Both the position numbers and the translations under genes were made by a program. This document shows positions 11,712 through 23,704 of a stretch of 64,000 bases of DNA, piece by piece; the stretch's first letter is position 1; every line of letters begins with the position of its first letter. The notes under the pieces were generated by a model. It searched no databases and was not told the origin of the DNA. It was given only the letters and a program-made list of their open reading frames with translations. The stretch covers positions 2,169,001-2,233,000 of the forward strand of contig CP110632.1 in assembly GCA_026210745.1 (NCBI GenBank), given 5' to 3'. The DNA comes from Exobasidium rhododendri. Its lineage: Eukaryota; Basidiomycota; Exobasidiomycetes; Exobasidiales; Exobasidiaceae.

Positions 11712-11994
11712 CTTTTGGAGATTGTGGAGAGAGTCGAATGAAAAAGAAGAGAGAGAGAGAGAGCAATTCGCTCCTCCCTTATGTTGGTTGTTCTTTCTCG
11801 ATGCGCCCTCCCTTTGATGTGTCCAAGAAAAAGAATCACTGCCAAACACGTGAGCCGACGCGACTCTAAAACGCAAAAGAATGAAAGCGCCTCGACGAAA
11901 GCCGAGGTTGTCCATGTCCTGCTGAAGAACACTCAGACTGCAGCACTGAGCGATTTCGACAGCGAACGCTCGCAAGGGCAGGTGAAGGTACAGT
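11712..11994. promoter_or_regulatory. divergent promoter RanGAP / shugoshin
   Basis: 283 bp separate the start codons of RanGAP (minus) and shugoshin (plus), so both promoters must lie here or overlap the neighbouring 5' ends. A (CT)n run (GA on the plus strand, about 11750-11762) sits just upstream of the RanGAP start. Alternative upstream starts of either gene were considered but have no domain support. Confidence 0.5.
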
Positions 11995-14085
11995 ATGCCA
12001 CCGTCTACGAGGCTGAGCGGGGGTGGCAACGGATTCGCCCATTCTGCGTCCAATCTGGACTACATACTGGAGAACTTCAATCAATGTGAGTCTTGAGCGT
12101 GGTGTAGTAATAATGAACGTGTTCTTTCGTGCCCACAAAGCCGTGCTCTGTCTCCCTCTTTCCCTTGGTGTGCAGTCAAACGGAAGCATATAACGCAGAA
12201 TCGAGACATCATCAAAACGAACGCTCTTGCACAGCTACGCATCAAGGAGCTGGAAGAGAAGGTTTTGCAGCTGGAGGGGGAGCGAGCGGATAAGACGCTA
12301 GAAATGATTCGGATACGAGCGAATATGGATCGAGTGGAGAGGGCGACCAGGACAGTCATGAAGGGCTGGCAGATGGTAGGAGCGGGAATGAATGCAATGG
12401 CAGCGATCGATGGATTCCAAGTTGCAGAACCAAGATACAGTAGAGACGACGAGACCCGAGAAAATCCTTCCTCTGAATTGCAGCCGAGCGCCAAGATCGT
12501 CTGGGATCCTCATGCATTACCAGGAGGGGTGTCAAGGAGTGTGGCGAGGGCTCCAGAGGTACAGCTTGGGGCACTCCTCGAGGAAGACAGCAGGGAGCTG
12601 AGAAGTGATGAAGCAGAGGAAGGTATTGAAACGGTAGAGGCAGACGATACAGAGATGGCCATGGAAGAAGGTCTAGAGACAAACGTCAGCTTCTCAAATG
12701 AAGAGACGATCCGAGTTGAAGGGTACTCTGAAGGAGCAACAGAGGAAACGCTTGATGGTCAGAGCCGATGGGCTGGAGACGAGTCAGAGGACGCCGATAC
12801 ATCTCTCGCGACTGACGGACCCACAGCTTCAACTTCACAACCTCTACAGCAGCACACACATAGAAGGAGCGAAGAGGAAAATCTGAGGTTGCGCCATGCC
12901 GCAAGTATCGACAGCCTTAGCTCTTTTGCAGATGACGAGGAGATTCAATTGTCGGACGACGTTGAAGAAGAGACAGACGCAGACCTACTTCGATCTGTAC
13001 TACAGGAAAGTAAGCGTGTGGCCGAGGAGGAAGAGGCAGCATACCCAGCAAAGAGTCGAAAGAAGAGACCACCGTTACCGTCAGACATTCAAAGAGAGCA
13101 GAGTCGATCTCGGTCTAGTACTCCCTCAAGAATGAGTGGAAATCAATCTTCGAGTGAGAACGACTCACCTCAAATGACACGAACGTCTCGACGCAGCTCT
13201 GCAAGGAATGGAAAGTCGATCAATTATACATTGCCAAAATTGAACACCAAGATGCGGAAACCTGATCCTGCCGAGTTGATACCAGCAATGGAGGGAGAAG
13301 AAAAAAGAAGGGAAAGTGATGGCGGGAGCTTCGGTGATGACAGCAAAGAAGACAATACACCGAAGAGAACGCTCAAGGGGAGAAACGAGGCAGCTAGCAC
13401 GGGAAACTTGCGGGAGATACGAAGGCAGCACCAAGCTCGCAAGGGACAAGAAGATGTAGAGGGACAGGTACGCGAGAACTACGTCGACGGAACGAGCTCG
13501 AGGAGCACACACATTGCAGCTGGAAAGCAGGGTCGCACCACAACATCGAGGCGGTCGTCCGCTGGTCCTCAACCATCGAAGGATCAAGGTGGCGAGAGGG
13601 AAGATTCGAATCGAGGCAACCTAAGTGACGGAGACACCACGACGAGTGAGAAGAGCAGTACTTGGGCTCCTTCAGCGCCTCTCCCTTACGCACTCTGGAA
13701 GAACAGTCCCCAGTCCTCCTCTCATTCGGCTTTTGTGTCGTCCAAGTCTGCAGGAAACGGAACACCTATACCACGCGGCAACTCTGGGCAGAACATCAAA
13801 GCACTCAAAGTAGCCAATCGCATCCAGAAGAGCAACGTCCACCAGCCAGTCTTTCCCACCGACGGCGGCAAGAAAGGTGCTGTTCGAACAGCCTCCAATG
13901 TCTCTGATGCTTCGAATGGCAATGGCAATATCAGTAGCAAAGTGCTGGCTTCGTCTGCCAAATCGAATCAACCAAAGGCCGCTGTCAACTTCAACGGAGA
14001 ACCGAAGCGAAGTAGTCTCCATGCCGCCATGACGTTGGAGGATGTCGACCAGAAGAGCCCTACACACTACTCTCACGAGCGCTGA
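11995..14085 (+). CDS. SGO1: shugoshin
   Basis: Two exons, 11995-12085 and 12176-14085; 666 aa. The intron splits the Phe codon of NQFKRKHITQNR. Shugoshin protects centromeric cohesin by recruiting PP2A and acts at inner centromeres in mitosis and meiosis. Residues 22-75 form the N-terminal coiled coil (YILENFNQF, then ALAQLRIKELEEKVLQLEGE). The conserved basic SGO C-terminal motif, which binds phosphorylated histone H2A, is at about 368-394: RRSSARNGKSINYTLPKLN followed by TKMRKPDP. The rest is low-complexity, Ser/Glu-rich and probably disordered, including about 270 residues after the SGO motif, more than I would expect beyond that motif. A single long paralogue is likely, but whether it corresponds to Sgo1 or Sgo2 cannot be told. 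Confidence 0.88.
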
Positions 14086-14456
14086 ACCCTTTTTTTCCCT
14101 CTCACCCTTTCCTTGGACATTATTTTCACTAGACTTCCCTTTCGTTGTACTCCATGTACCAGTGTGTTCTGCTCCGGCACCTTTTCTTTTACTGCTCATT
14201 GCCATGTCTGCTTGGAATAATTATATTTCAGACGAATGACATAGTATGCTGGTATGTGACATGAGAAGAATGGACTCTTCGAAGAGAGTGCTCTCATGAA
14301 AGGGGACAAGGAGAATAGGGAAGGGGAAGGAAAAGGGGAGGGGGAAGGGACGGTGGGGAGGAATACAGTGACAGGGTACTCTCTTTAGACGGAAGGCTTA
14401 GATTGTCCCTATGACAGTGAAGACGTCTTCGAGCACACCACATGATCTGGAAGATG
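14086..14456. terminator. convergent 3' spacer with polypurine tract
   Basis: 371 bp between the shugoshin stop (plus) and the stop of the small secreted protein gene (minus). It contains a G/A-only tract of about 50 bp at 14308-14360 (GGGAAGGGGAAGG repeats). No gene is seen. It should hold both 3' UTRs; a role in terminating convergent transcription is inference. Confidence 0.4.
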
Positions 14457-15025
14457 TCATGTAAGGTCGTTGTCCTTGCGTGAGGCGATGCTTTTGTGCT
14501 GATTGAAGGACAGTCGTGCTTTTGACGGGCTATGACTACGAGGCACTTGGGATGAAGCCAGCGACGCCTTTCTCACATCTGATACATCGTCGCTTCGTGC
14601 CGTCAAGGGTGTGGATAGAGAGATAGCTTGAGGATCTTCTCCTTCTGGAAAGGTGCTTGGCGGCTGTAGTGACAACTTATCCGACGGTGCATATGTCTCG
14701 CTCGTCTCTAGTTCAAGGACATTCAATGGCGATCTGAACTTCTTCAAAAGCCAATCGTTCTCTCTTCCTCCTTTGATAAGTGTGACTTCTCGAGGCTCGA
14801 TCTTGAACTCATCGACTGCCTGGGATGCAGCAGCAAGTCTGATCGTGTTCAAATTCTGACAGATACGAAGAATTGGTCAGCCCCACTAGTACATGTGACA
14901 AATAGCACAATCTCTACTCATCTCATGCTCACCGGTGTGGGTGTGCTGGCAACTTGGCCGATCACTAAGAAAGAGAGGATGATTGCAATAAGACGGACAG
15001 GTAACTCTGCTGTTGGTTGTCTCAT
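14457..15025 (-). CDS. small secreted protein, unknown family
   Basis: Two exons, 15025-14933 and 14855-14457; 163 aa, phase-0 splice with GTGAGC donor and TGTCAG acceptor. The start is the ATG of MRQPTAELPV. Residues 11-26 are a hydrophobic stretch (RLIAIILSFLVIGQVAS), fitting a signal peptide cut near Ala-Ser before TPTP. The rest is polar with no cysteine: NLNTIRLAAASQAVDEF, then FKIEPREVTLIKGG, then a Ser/Pro-rich end. I do not recognise the family. A secreted or single-pass membrane protein is the simplest reading. The gene is convergent with shugoshin and tandem with SLH1. Confidence 0.55.
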
Positions 15026-15621
15026 CCTATCTATATTTGGTGAAGCTTGTTGGGCTTGTGAATGCGACGATCGGGAAAGGAGGAAGTGCGAGCAGGCAGC
15101 TTCTTTTTTCAAAAGTGAAGATGGAGGAGATGAGAACGTTCAGAGGAAAGCTGAGATAGGATAACTATCTATCGAAGAAGTCTTCATCAAGGAAGAGCGA
15201 ATATTCCACGAACAGATCAAAAGTGGGTTGATTGTGTGTGTGAAGATGAGGAGTGTACCGAGCGGAGTAGGAAAAGTAGGGTTTGAGTGTAGTAGAAAGA
15301 GAGCGATGGTGCAAGTGGAAAACTGTGTCGATATTGCGCCCATCGATTACAAGCTCAGACACTGCTCTCTCTCCTTTTTTCCTATGAAGGTTTGATCAGA
15401 TGCAAAAGCGAGAGAGAGAGAAAGGAAGAAAAGTCTACCGGGACCGCCATTCTTCATGCTGATTCATGCTTGCTGTGACCGTTCGGAACAAAGATTGAAA
15501 GCTAAGTGAGCCATGCATTGCTTCCCATTCATGTTCATGTGTAAATAATACAGATGCAGAAACACCACAAATCATATACGTTTCCCCTTTCCTCTGCAAG
15601 CCGGCCCGCCAATTTCGGCTC
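15026..15621. other. intergenic, 5' of secreted-protein gene and 3' of SLH1
   Basis: 596 bp between two minus-strand genes. A GA-rich microsatellite (GAGAGAGAGAGAAAGG, about 15410-15425) is present. No convincing gene; it presumably carries the promoter of the small secreted-protein gene and the SLH1 3' UTR. Confidence 0.4.
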
Positions 15622-18600
15622 CTACCTCGTCAAAATCTTTACTACGATATCGAACATGGACTTTATCAGATCAGCCTTCACTTGCGACTGCCTCTCCGTC
15701 TCTGCACTGCTCAACTCTGCCACTGCCTCGAGCTTTATCCTTTTAGACAACGACGACGACGACGATTTGGACTTTGCCGCTTCTTCTTCCGTCTTGATGG
15801 TGGCGTTTGCAGTGAAGAATACGGCAAGGAGTATGTTGCGCGCCTGAGCAAGACTGAATGGAGCTTCCGGCTCTTCCGAAGCTTCCTTCTTCTTGGGCAC
15901 TCTAGGCACACCGAATCGCGCCAAAGTCTCGCCAGGAATACAGCTCCTGGTAGCCAAGAGTACGGACTGGGTGATGGTGTCCTCTCTGTCCAACGGTCCT
16001 TTCCAGATTGCACTCCTCTCCACCAGCAGGGTGGCCACTTTGTCCGGCAAGGTCCGATATTCGCTTATCACCATGTACAGAGCAAACATGATCGTCTGAT
16101 GGGAAGCGACGACCTCACCAATCGACGTTGTGTACAACAGATGACCCATCTCGTTACCATTCCTGCTGCTCTCTTCGACACATCGCATGTGTATGAGGTC
16201 CTGCACTACTTCATCGGCAAGTTCTGAAAGCTTTTCAGCGATGTCTTCTTCTGTGTCCCCTTTTGAATCGTAGAAGCTTGGGTTAATCTTCATTTGTCGT
16301 GCCGCCAGCGTCCAATTGAGGAGCTGTACTACATCGCCCACTTGCAAGGCTCTCCCTCTGCTGATCTCGCCCAAAACAAAGTGGGACAAGAGCATCCTAT
16401 CTTTACCCTCGTCCAGAAGCGTAGACTCTAGAATGTACCCTTCATCCAGCATTCGCCGTATGAATGACACCTGATCCTCCTGGCACATGATCAGACACTC
16501 GCTTGCAGTGATTGCCTCCACCTCACCTCCTTCAGATGACGCCTTCGCTGCAAAACTTTGCATCCTGATGACATCGTTCAGCGGGTAGTCGATCAATTTC
16601 GCATTGGACAGCTTCGGTCGATTGGCATGGTATCGCTGCTTCGGGTCCATCAGCACATCTTGTATGCCAGACATGTCTCCTCGGAAGAATTGGATGCTCA
16701 TCAAGATCGCAACGTCACAGTCTACCTCTAAGCTCCAGATACTTTCCCTTCCCACAATCAACAACTTCACAGCGCTCGAATCATACAGTGACAAAATCAG
16801 AGCACGATCATGCGGCTTGACACCTTCATGTATGATACCGATGCCACTACGCAAGGATTCGCGTAACGAGCTGTCAGAAACCTCGAGCAGGTACGGCTCA
16901 AGCTCGGAGGGATGAACGCCCAGGAAAGCTTCCGTGTCCAGTTCCGAAGCCGACTGAGTGATCAGACTCTTTGCTGTGGTAAAGCACTGCGCTCGTGAGG
17001 GGACAAAGACGATTGCCTTCTTCACTCCTGGCAATCGAATTCGATCGTAGGCCGGCTTGATCATGGCTTTTAGCAGGTTGAGTGAATGAGGCAGATCGAA
17101 CGTGACGACGTTGGTCCTCAATGAAGACGGTCGATTTTTCGTCTGGAAGTTGAAGGTTGTGTGATCCTTGATCTGGAGCCACTTTTGCACTCCCTGGGTG
17201 TGTAGCAAGCTAGTGCTGGTCGCAAGCCATCGGAGTGATTTGCCGACTGTCGATCGCAAAAGTTTGCATATGGCCAATTCATAGGGAATGCTCAAACAGT
17301 GCAGGTCTTCCAACACTATTAGAGAGACGCTCTTCAACCACGAGTTTGAATCGTCGATCAGGGCTTCCAGGAGAACGGCAGGGGTGGTAAAGATTGCATT
17401 CGATCCAGCCACCTCCTTTCCGCCGAAATCGTCGGCGTTCTTCCACAGTTGACTGATAACCTTGAAGTCCTTGCTAGCACTGCGACGAAATGCGACATGC
17501 GCCTGCGAAGCCAACGCAGCATTAGGGTAGAGAGCGAGGACCAGTGAGCCAGCAATTGCCTCTTTCTCTTCTCGCTGAAACGTCCGCCAGATGGCCATGT
17601 GGGCGAGTGTTGTCTTGCCGGATCGATTGGGCGCACAGTAGAGGAGATTTGATTGCGAGTGAGTAAAAGCATGGAAGGCCTGCGTCTGCAATGAATTGAA
17701 GGTCTTGATTCGCTGTGAGTAGTGCTCTCTCGCCGCTGTTCCCACGACGAACAGGCTCTGCTCTGCCGGGAGTAATGGAAGGTCTAGTAGTTGCGTCGAT
17801 CCTTTGGGTACAGGTGGCATGATCAAGTCATCGAACGGCACCTGAATCAAGTCCTCTGACCCCAGCCACTTGTCTGAAGACCAGCGGATCCACAGTCCAT
17901 TCGAGGAAGTGGTGAGCGTGTCGACGATGAAAGGAATTTCTACACTCGTCATTTGAGGTCGGAGCAGGACCCTCTTCCACTGCAAGATTTCCGTCTCGTC
18001 TTCGCTCTCGATCCAGACGTAGAACGATTCGATGCTTGAGCCGTATTTACTGCTCTGGTCCTTCCACTCGAAGTCCTTCTTGATGCTCACTTGGACAGTG
18101 ACGAGATCGTGGGTGATCGGTCTCAACTTGTAGTCTACCGCCAGGTAAGGGAAAGCTCGAGCAGCATCACGAATTACCTCAGCCTGGCGAGGATTCACCT
18201 TGCACCTTGTTGCCAATTCATCCTTGTCCATACTTGCCAGCTCTTTGAGATCCACATCATCAGCCCACCGCTTTACTTGGTAGACCAGTTCCGCCTTGAG
18301 ACCACTTTGATTCGACTCCAAGGGGTGATCAAATGGCCACATTCTTCTTTCTACTGCCTTTGTGAGTCCTAAGAGAGCAGTGGTGGTGATGGCCCACCGA
18401 TGGCTGAGAGCAATCTCTAACAACGCTCGAATGATCCTGCCCGCATTGTTCGAAACATAGCCAGAGTCAGACACAAGCGCAAAGTCCTCGATGTAAAGTC
18501 GAGAAATGTACGCTTGTAGGAGCAGGTTAGTCTTTCCTGCCGACGTCTCGCAAGCACCGACGATCTGACAAGGTACCTTCTCTTCCAGCTTCTTCAGCTC

Positions 18601-21484
18601 CTGCATCTCCGTCTCTCTAGGGATCACCTGTTCAAAGTCAGTGCCCTGACTAAAGACTGCTAAGATGTCTGCTTCACTCATTTGGCTCTTCAGTCTGGAG
18701 TTGAAGACTTCGATCGTCTTGTAACCGATGTAATACTTTGCAGCAATCCTGCCCAACTCTGTGATGGTGAGTTGACCGGTCTTTGCGTCGATTTGCATCA
18801 TCTTGCAGGTCACCAGATACTTTGCTGCATTGCTTATCTCGATCAACCTTCGAGCGCCCAACTGTGGATCGTCCGCTACTTCATCTGCCAGCATCCCGTA
18901 CGCAAGAGGGTTACGCCTCATCCTCGTAAAGAGATAGGTATAGGAGAGCCAAGTGACACCATCGCTGATGTTGCTGACGGATCCCAATGCTACCTCTGCA
19001 TTAAGCGCGTCGATCATTCCGCCCTTGAATTTCGATTCGATTGGGTGCTGCGAAGTGATCGCATCGACGTAGTGTGTGAGTTTGTCTTGAGAAGTGATGA
19101 TGTAGCCTACACCAACGCTCTCGTATTGCGGCCGACCTGCACGCCCAAAGATTTGAAGGACGTCAAGGATAGACAGATCGGTGAACTTTCCCATAGATGA
19201 GTCGTAAACATCCGTCCCCTTAATCAAGACGGCATAGGCAGGTAGATTGACACCCCAAGCCAGGGTGGAAGTACAGCACAGCACTCTGGTGACACCCGTC
19301 TCGAACAATCTTTCGCTCAAATTTCGATCCTTCCGTAGCATACCTGCATGGTGGATACCAAAGCCAGTCTCAAATAGCTCCTTCAACTCTCGATTGCGAC
19401 TCTCCATGACATCTCTTCGAAACGCGTTCATCTTACCTGCCATATTGCCATCTTCCCTGGCTCTCGCTATCGTATCCAGCAGTCCTTCTTCCTTGCACAT
19501 CTCTCGCATCGTCGTGGCAGTCTTGACCGTCTCCTTCCTAGCGTGGACAAAGATCATCATCTGATGGCCCTGCTCGATCAGCACAGAGAGCTTCTCAAAC
19601 GTCGCCTTGTCGTGATTTTGTCTAGACTGGGGTGAATTGGTCTTTCCTTTCACACCGATGAAATGCTGCTCTAACGGTACTGGACGGAAGGACGAGTCGA
19701 AGAAGAACAGTCCCTGATACCGGTTCACACGCAAGAAGTCGGCAACGTCGACGTAATTAGGCAGGGTGGCAGATAGGCCGACGATTCGTATGAGCGATTG
19801 ACTTGACTCCACCAATCGCAGTGTCCTAGCTACGATCGTCTCAATGACTGCACCTCGATCTTCATGAAGCAGGTGTACTTCGTCGATGATCAATAGGCGA
19901 ACCTTTGTCGCCAATTCTCCCTCTCCTGTCGGCTTTCTCGTCACCACATCCCACTTCTCCGGGGTCGTGACTATCATCTGCGTTTCAGCAATCTCCTGTC
20001 GAGTCATCTGCATGTCTCCTGTCAGTTCTCGCACCTTGACTCCCAAGTAGCGAAGTCTTTTGGAGAATTTTGCTACAATCTCCGATGCGAGCGCCTTCAT
20101 CGGTGCTACATAGATGATCTTGAAGTCATCATATCGAATACCGAAATGGTCCGCTCCACTACCGCTCCCCAGACTAGGATCTAGATTCCGAGCATGCATC
20201 TTGATCGTCCTTAGTACTGTCAGCATGGCAACGTCCGTCTTTCCAGCACCGGTGGGAGCACAGACGAGCAAGTTCTCGTTGCTGTTGTAACCAAGCGGAT
20301 AGACGGCACTTTGCAACCTATTGAGCGAAGAGTAGCCGGGAAACGCTCCCTTGGCAAGCAGATCCATCTCTTGAATCGGTATCAATCTTTCCTTTCCACG
20401 AAGCGGTAGTTGTTTAGGAGGGGGTATGATGACCTCCTCGTAAAAGTCATGCTCTACACGACTGGTTCCGACTGGTAAAGAAAACTTTGCACCAAATGCA
20501 CTCAAGACACTTCCTCCACCGCCACCATGAGATGTGTAGACATGCGGATAGACAGGATCGCCGCCTGATGTGACTTTATCCGACGAGAATAGAGGTCGAT
20601 TGGTGGCTGCTTGAAGATCGCGCGCACGAAGCAACATCATCTCTTCGGCAGAGTAGTGCCCTCCTGCATCCCCTACTGTAGACTTCATTCCACCTGCTCT
20701 CGCTCTCTCATACTTGCGTTGTTCTGCTCGCTGCCTTTTGGCTTCTAGGATTTGTTCCTGCGTCTGTATAATCATAGATGATCCCGGTGTGTATGGCTTC
20801 GAAGCAGCAGATAAAGCCGATGCTGATGGGCCGGCTCCCGCATATGCAACAGTAGCTGAGTCATTCGGTGCTGAAGTCACCCCATTCTTCTGCACGGCAG
20901 GTGAAGCGATCTTTGCTTCATGACTGTATGCAGTCTGTAGAGATAGACCTCTGTCATTACACGTCCCACCAGGGAACTGTGCCGCATGTACTCACCTCCA
21001 CTGTCAAATCTCGGCATACTTTACTCCTTTCTCTGACCAAATCAGTGACAAGATCCAGCTGTTCGAAGCCCAGTGTCTCTGCAAGAAGAGCACTTACTTG
21101 CTCGTCTGAGTCTTCACTTTTTGTCAGGCAGCTTTGTACATCGGAAAGTATGCTGCTGTACAAGGCTTCGTCATCCAGGGTGACCGAGTGAAGATGTTTG
21201 TAAAGACGTATTGTGACATTGCTCGTCGCATCTTCAGTGACACCGCTGGTCCCTTCGCCCTTGTCTGTCTGTAATTCTCTAGACTGCCTGTGAACTTCGC
21301 TCCATATCGACGTTGTCTGGACCTCCAGTGCGTTTCTGTGTGTGCCGTTGCTATCCGTCTGAGATGGGACAAGTGCTTTAAGAGCTTCTATCAGGCTCTT
21401 TGTGCCTGGCTGAAGACTGTGCTTGTCCTCCTCCTGTTCTTCCCCGCTGAAAATCAGGTCCTTCAAGTAGTCAGCGATCTCCAT
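15622..21484 (-). CDS. SLH1: Slh1/ASCC3 Ski2-like RNA helicase
   Basis: Two exons, 21484-20996 and 20934-15622; 1933 aa, close to yeast Slh1. This is a large Ski2-like ATPase with two helicase cassettes, each followed by a Sec63-type unit. In the family it is the helicase of the ribosome-quality-control trigger complex (ASC-1 complex), splitting stalled ribosomes. Cassette 1 is complete: APTGAGKT at about 389-396, then IIDEVHLLHE, GLSATLPNYVD and QIFGRAGRPQ. Cassette 2 is degenerate: APNRSGKT near 1262 and LEDLHCL near 1369 instead of DExH, as expected for the family's weak second cassette. The N-terminal exon carries a LLAETLGFEQLDLVTDLV segment typical of Slh1/ASCC3 rather than Brr2. The gene is divergent from the RING-CH ligase gene; both relate to protein or translation quality control, which may be chance. 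Confidence 0.93.
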
Positions 21485-21763
21485 CAACGCCGAATGACAC
21501 CCTCGACCTTTTGGGAAGATTGGAAATGCGGACTACGCACAGCGTACTGCTCACCAAGATTCTCAGAAGATCCTCCTTTTTTGGCTTTTAGCCGCGGACC
21601 TCTTTGACTTTGTTAGTATGACATAAGCCAGATCTGGGCCGTGCGCGAAGTAGAGAGCTCCACGACGACAACTTTGACGGGGCAGACTTTCTCGCTCGTC
21701 CACACAGAAGGTGAAGCGTTGGTGGAGAGCAGTAATTCTTGCACCTCTGCACTTTGCACCACC
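21485..21763. promoter_or_regulatory. divergent promoter SLH1 / RING-CH ligase
   Basis: 279 bp separate the two start codons, so this is the shared upstream region. No individual factor sites are assigned. The plus-strand frame is open upstream of the chosen ATG, but only from a GTG codon. Confidence 0.45.
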
Positions 21764-23596
21764 ATGGACTGGTCAACAGCGTCGCTGATGAACAATTCTC
21801 CGCTTGCCAGGAGATTGCCAGGACAGAGAACGCCCCCCGATCCGACAATTGGACAAGCGAATGCGGCAGACATCACGTATGGGTGGCATTCAACTCCTAG
21901 CAGTAGCAGCGAAGGGGAGGGGAGGGGCCGTGATGAAACGGAGGGAAGCGCAGGAAGGGATAGGACGAGACAAGAAGAGGCAGCACAAGCACTAAGAGAA
22001 CGCAGAAGGGAGCGAAGGACAGCGAGAAGGAGAGAGTCATTTTCAGACTCTTCTAGTGAAGGGTCCATAGCATCCTACAACTCAGCCTCAGCGGGAACAA
22101 GAGAGACAGCAATCGAAAGCGAGAAGAACGAAGCGAGCGGTAGCAATAGCAAGGGCACGGCGCTACCGAATCCAGCGGATGTGTCCCCAGACGTGGATGC
22201 CGAAAGTTTCATTTGTCGCATATGCTTTGATGGCTCTGGCTCACAAGATGAAGGTGGGGAAACGCTGGGAAGGCTCATTGCACCCTGCCGTTGTCGAGGT
22301 ACTATGAAGTTCGTTCATCAGGCATGCCTCACCAGATGGAGAGCAACGTCCATGCGCCAATCATCCATCGTAGCTTGTGATCAGTGTGGTTCACCCTACA
22401 AGTTTCGCAAGTCGAGATTTGTCGGGCTGGCGACAAATCGGCTGCTCATTTTGCTGGTCAGCTGTCTAATGTTCATTGGACTGATTTGGACAGTCGGTTT
22501 TACTGCAGAAATCATCATACAGAGATGGGACGTACCGACAGACAGATCTATGTCTGACCAAATTCAGAGCAGTGGTAAGGCAAAAGTTCGGAACGCCGTT
22601 TGGCAGACAGTATTCGGAGAAGATGAAGACGGACAACAATTGGTGCAAGACAATTACGAAGACGACATGTATGCATATGGCTATGGATATGCGTCCTCCT
22701 TTTATTGGGAGCCATTGTACTACTATAAGTTGTCCAAGGCAGCGGTGAAGCATGTCGCTAGCGGGCGTGCTACCCGGGCGGTGAAGAAGCTAGTTCAAGG
22801 AGATGCCAAGGTCGTCAAGGCACCGAAGAAGGAGTCGGGATGGATCGCTACTGTTCTAGATGATTGGAAATATGGCTCTGGAGGAATATGGGAGGGCCAA
22901 AGACCAGACTCGAGCGGCACTGTGGAATCTCATTCAGCCAGCGAAGCGATGCTTGACGAGGGTGGCAAAGAGAGCTCGCAAATGCAGTCGATGCACAATA
23001 CGCCAGGTCGGGAGCGGTATGACGCCAAGACGGCCACTCGGCTAGGTCCAGGGGAGGAGCCAGTGCGACCGAAGAAGGAAAGAGAGAGCAGCTCTTCGAC
23101 TTTCCAAGACTTGTCGCCCAAGTCGTCAGGTTGGTGGGAGCGTGTCACTTTACAATTTTCTCTCGGTTTCTCCCTAGTTGGCATCTTTTCCTTCATCAAC
23201 TTGCTTCTAGGTGTTTCTTTCTGGGGTCCGTTCCAGTTGACTAACTTCGGCTTGGGACGTAGTTTCGCTCGACTGACCGGTGGCCGAAGAAGAGGAGGCG
23301 GAGGCGGCGGAAGCGAGGGAGGCACTATTGCAAGTGTGCTCCTGTTGTTCCTCGTTATCATTGGCGTCTTGCGTGCTCTCATGGCCGTCATCTCCTTCAC
23401 CACCTACCTAAGCAAGCGATTGCTGACGAGGGTAGAAGATTACATTGTCGAGTACAGCGGCGAAGAGGAAGAGCAGGGCCAACGCGAGCCTAGGATTGGA
23501 AGAGCAGCCGATCCCCTGCTCGCTCCCGAAATACCACCAGTCGCAGAAGGAGTAGCACAGGGGTTGTTGCGGCGACGGTGGTGGACGAGGAGATGA
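21764..23596 (+). CDS. RING-CH (MARCH-type) membrane E3 ubiquitin ligase
   Basis: Single exon, 610 aa from the first ATG (MDWSTASLMNNSPL). The RING-CH zinc finger lies at about 148-210: FICRICFDG, then APCRCRGTMKFVHQACLTRW, then ACDQCGSPYKF, giving a C4HC3 pattern with the His-x2-Cys of this class. It is followed by hydrophobic segments at about 225-250 (LLILLVSCLMFIGLIWTVGF), about 465-490 (FSLVGIFSFINLLLG) and about 525-555 (SVLLLFLVIIGVLRALMAVI). The N-terminus is polar and arginine/serine-rich. RINGv membrane proteins ubiquitylate membrane or misfolded proteins. It is much shorter than yeast Ssm4/Doa10, so it is probably a separate MARCH-like ligase; organelle and substrates are unknown. 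Confidence 0.85.
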   Translation: MDWSTASLMNNSPLARRLPGQRTPPDPTIGQANAADITYGWHSTPSSSSEGEGRGRDETEGSAGRDRTRQEEAAQALRERRRERRTARRRESFSDSSSEGSIASYNSASAGTRETAIESEKNEASGSNSKGTALPNPADVSPDVDAESFICRICFDGSGSQDEGGETLGRLIAPCRCRGTMKFVHQACLTRWRATSMRQSSIVACDQCGSPYKFRKSRFVGLATNRLLILLVSCLMFIGLIWTVGFTAEIIIQRWDVPTDRSMSDQIQSSGKAKVRNAVWQTVFGEDEDGQQLVQDNYEDDMYAYGYGYASSFYWEPLYYYKLSKAAVKHVASGRATRAVKKLVQGDAKVVKAPKKESGWIATVLDDWKYGSGGIWEGQRPDSSGTVESHSASEAMLDEGGKESSQMQSMHNTPGRERYDAKTATRLGPGEEPVRPKKERESSSSTFQDLSPKSSGWWERVTLQFSLGFSLVGIFSFINLLLGVSFWGPFQLTNFGLGRSFARLTGGRRRGGGGGGSEGGTIASVLLLFLVIIGVLRALMAVISFTTYLSKRLLTRVEDYIVEYSGEEEEQGQREPRIGRAADPLLAPEIPPVAEGVAQGLLRRRWWTRR

Positions 23597-23704
23597 TGAA
23601 CATTGTACACTATTATTACACCACACAAAAGCAAGGGAAGAAGGCGAAATACATGGTTGAGGTGGAAAGGAAAGGGGAAGGGGGAAGGGGAACATTTTCA
23701 TTCG
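23597..23704. terminator. convergent 3' spacer with purine tract
   Basis: Only 108 bp separate the stop codons of the RING-CH gene (plus) and the response-regulator gene (minus). A purine-rich stretch (GGAAAGGAAAGGGGAAGG, about 23666-23690) lies here, similar to that at 14308-14360. The two 3' UTRs probably overlap. Confidence 0.4.

Noticed and set aside
21641-21763. Longer N-terminus of the RING-CH protein from 21641
   Set aside because: Begins with GTG; the first in-frame ATG is at 21764 and nothing upstream is domain-like.
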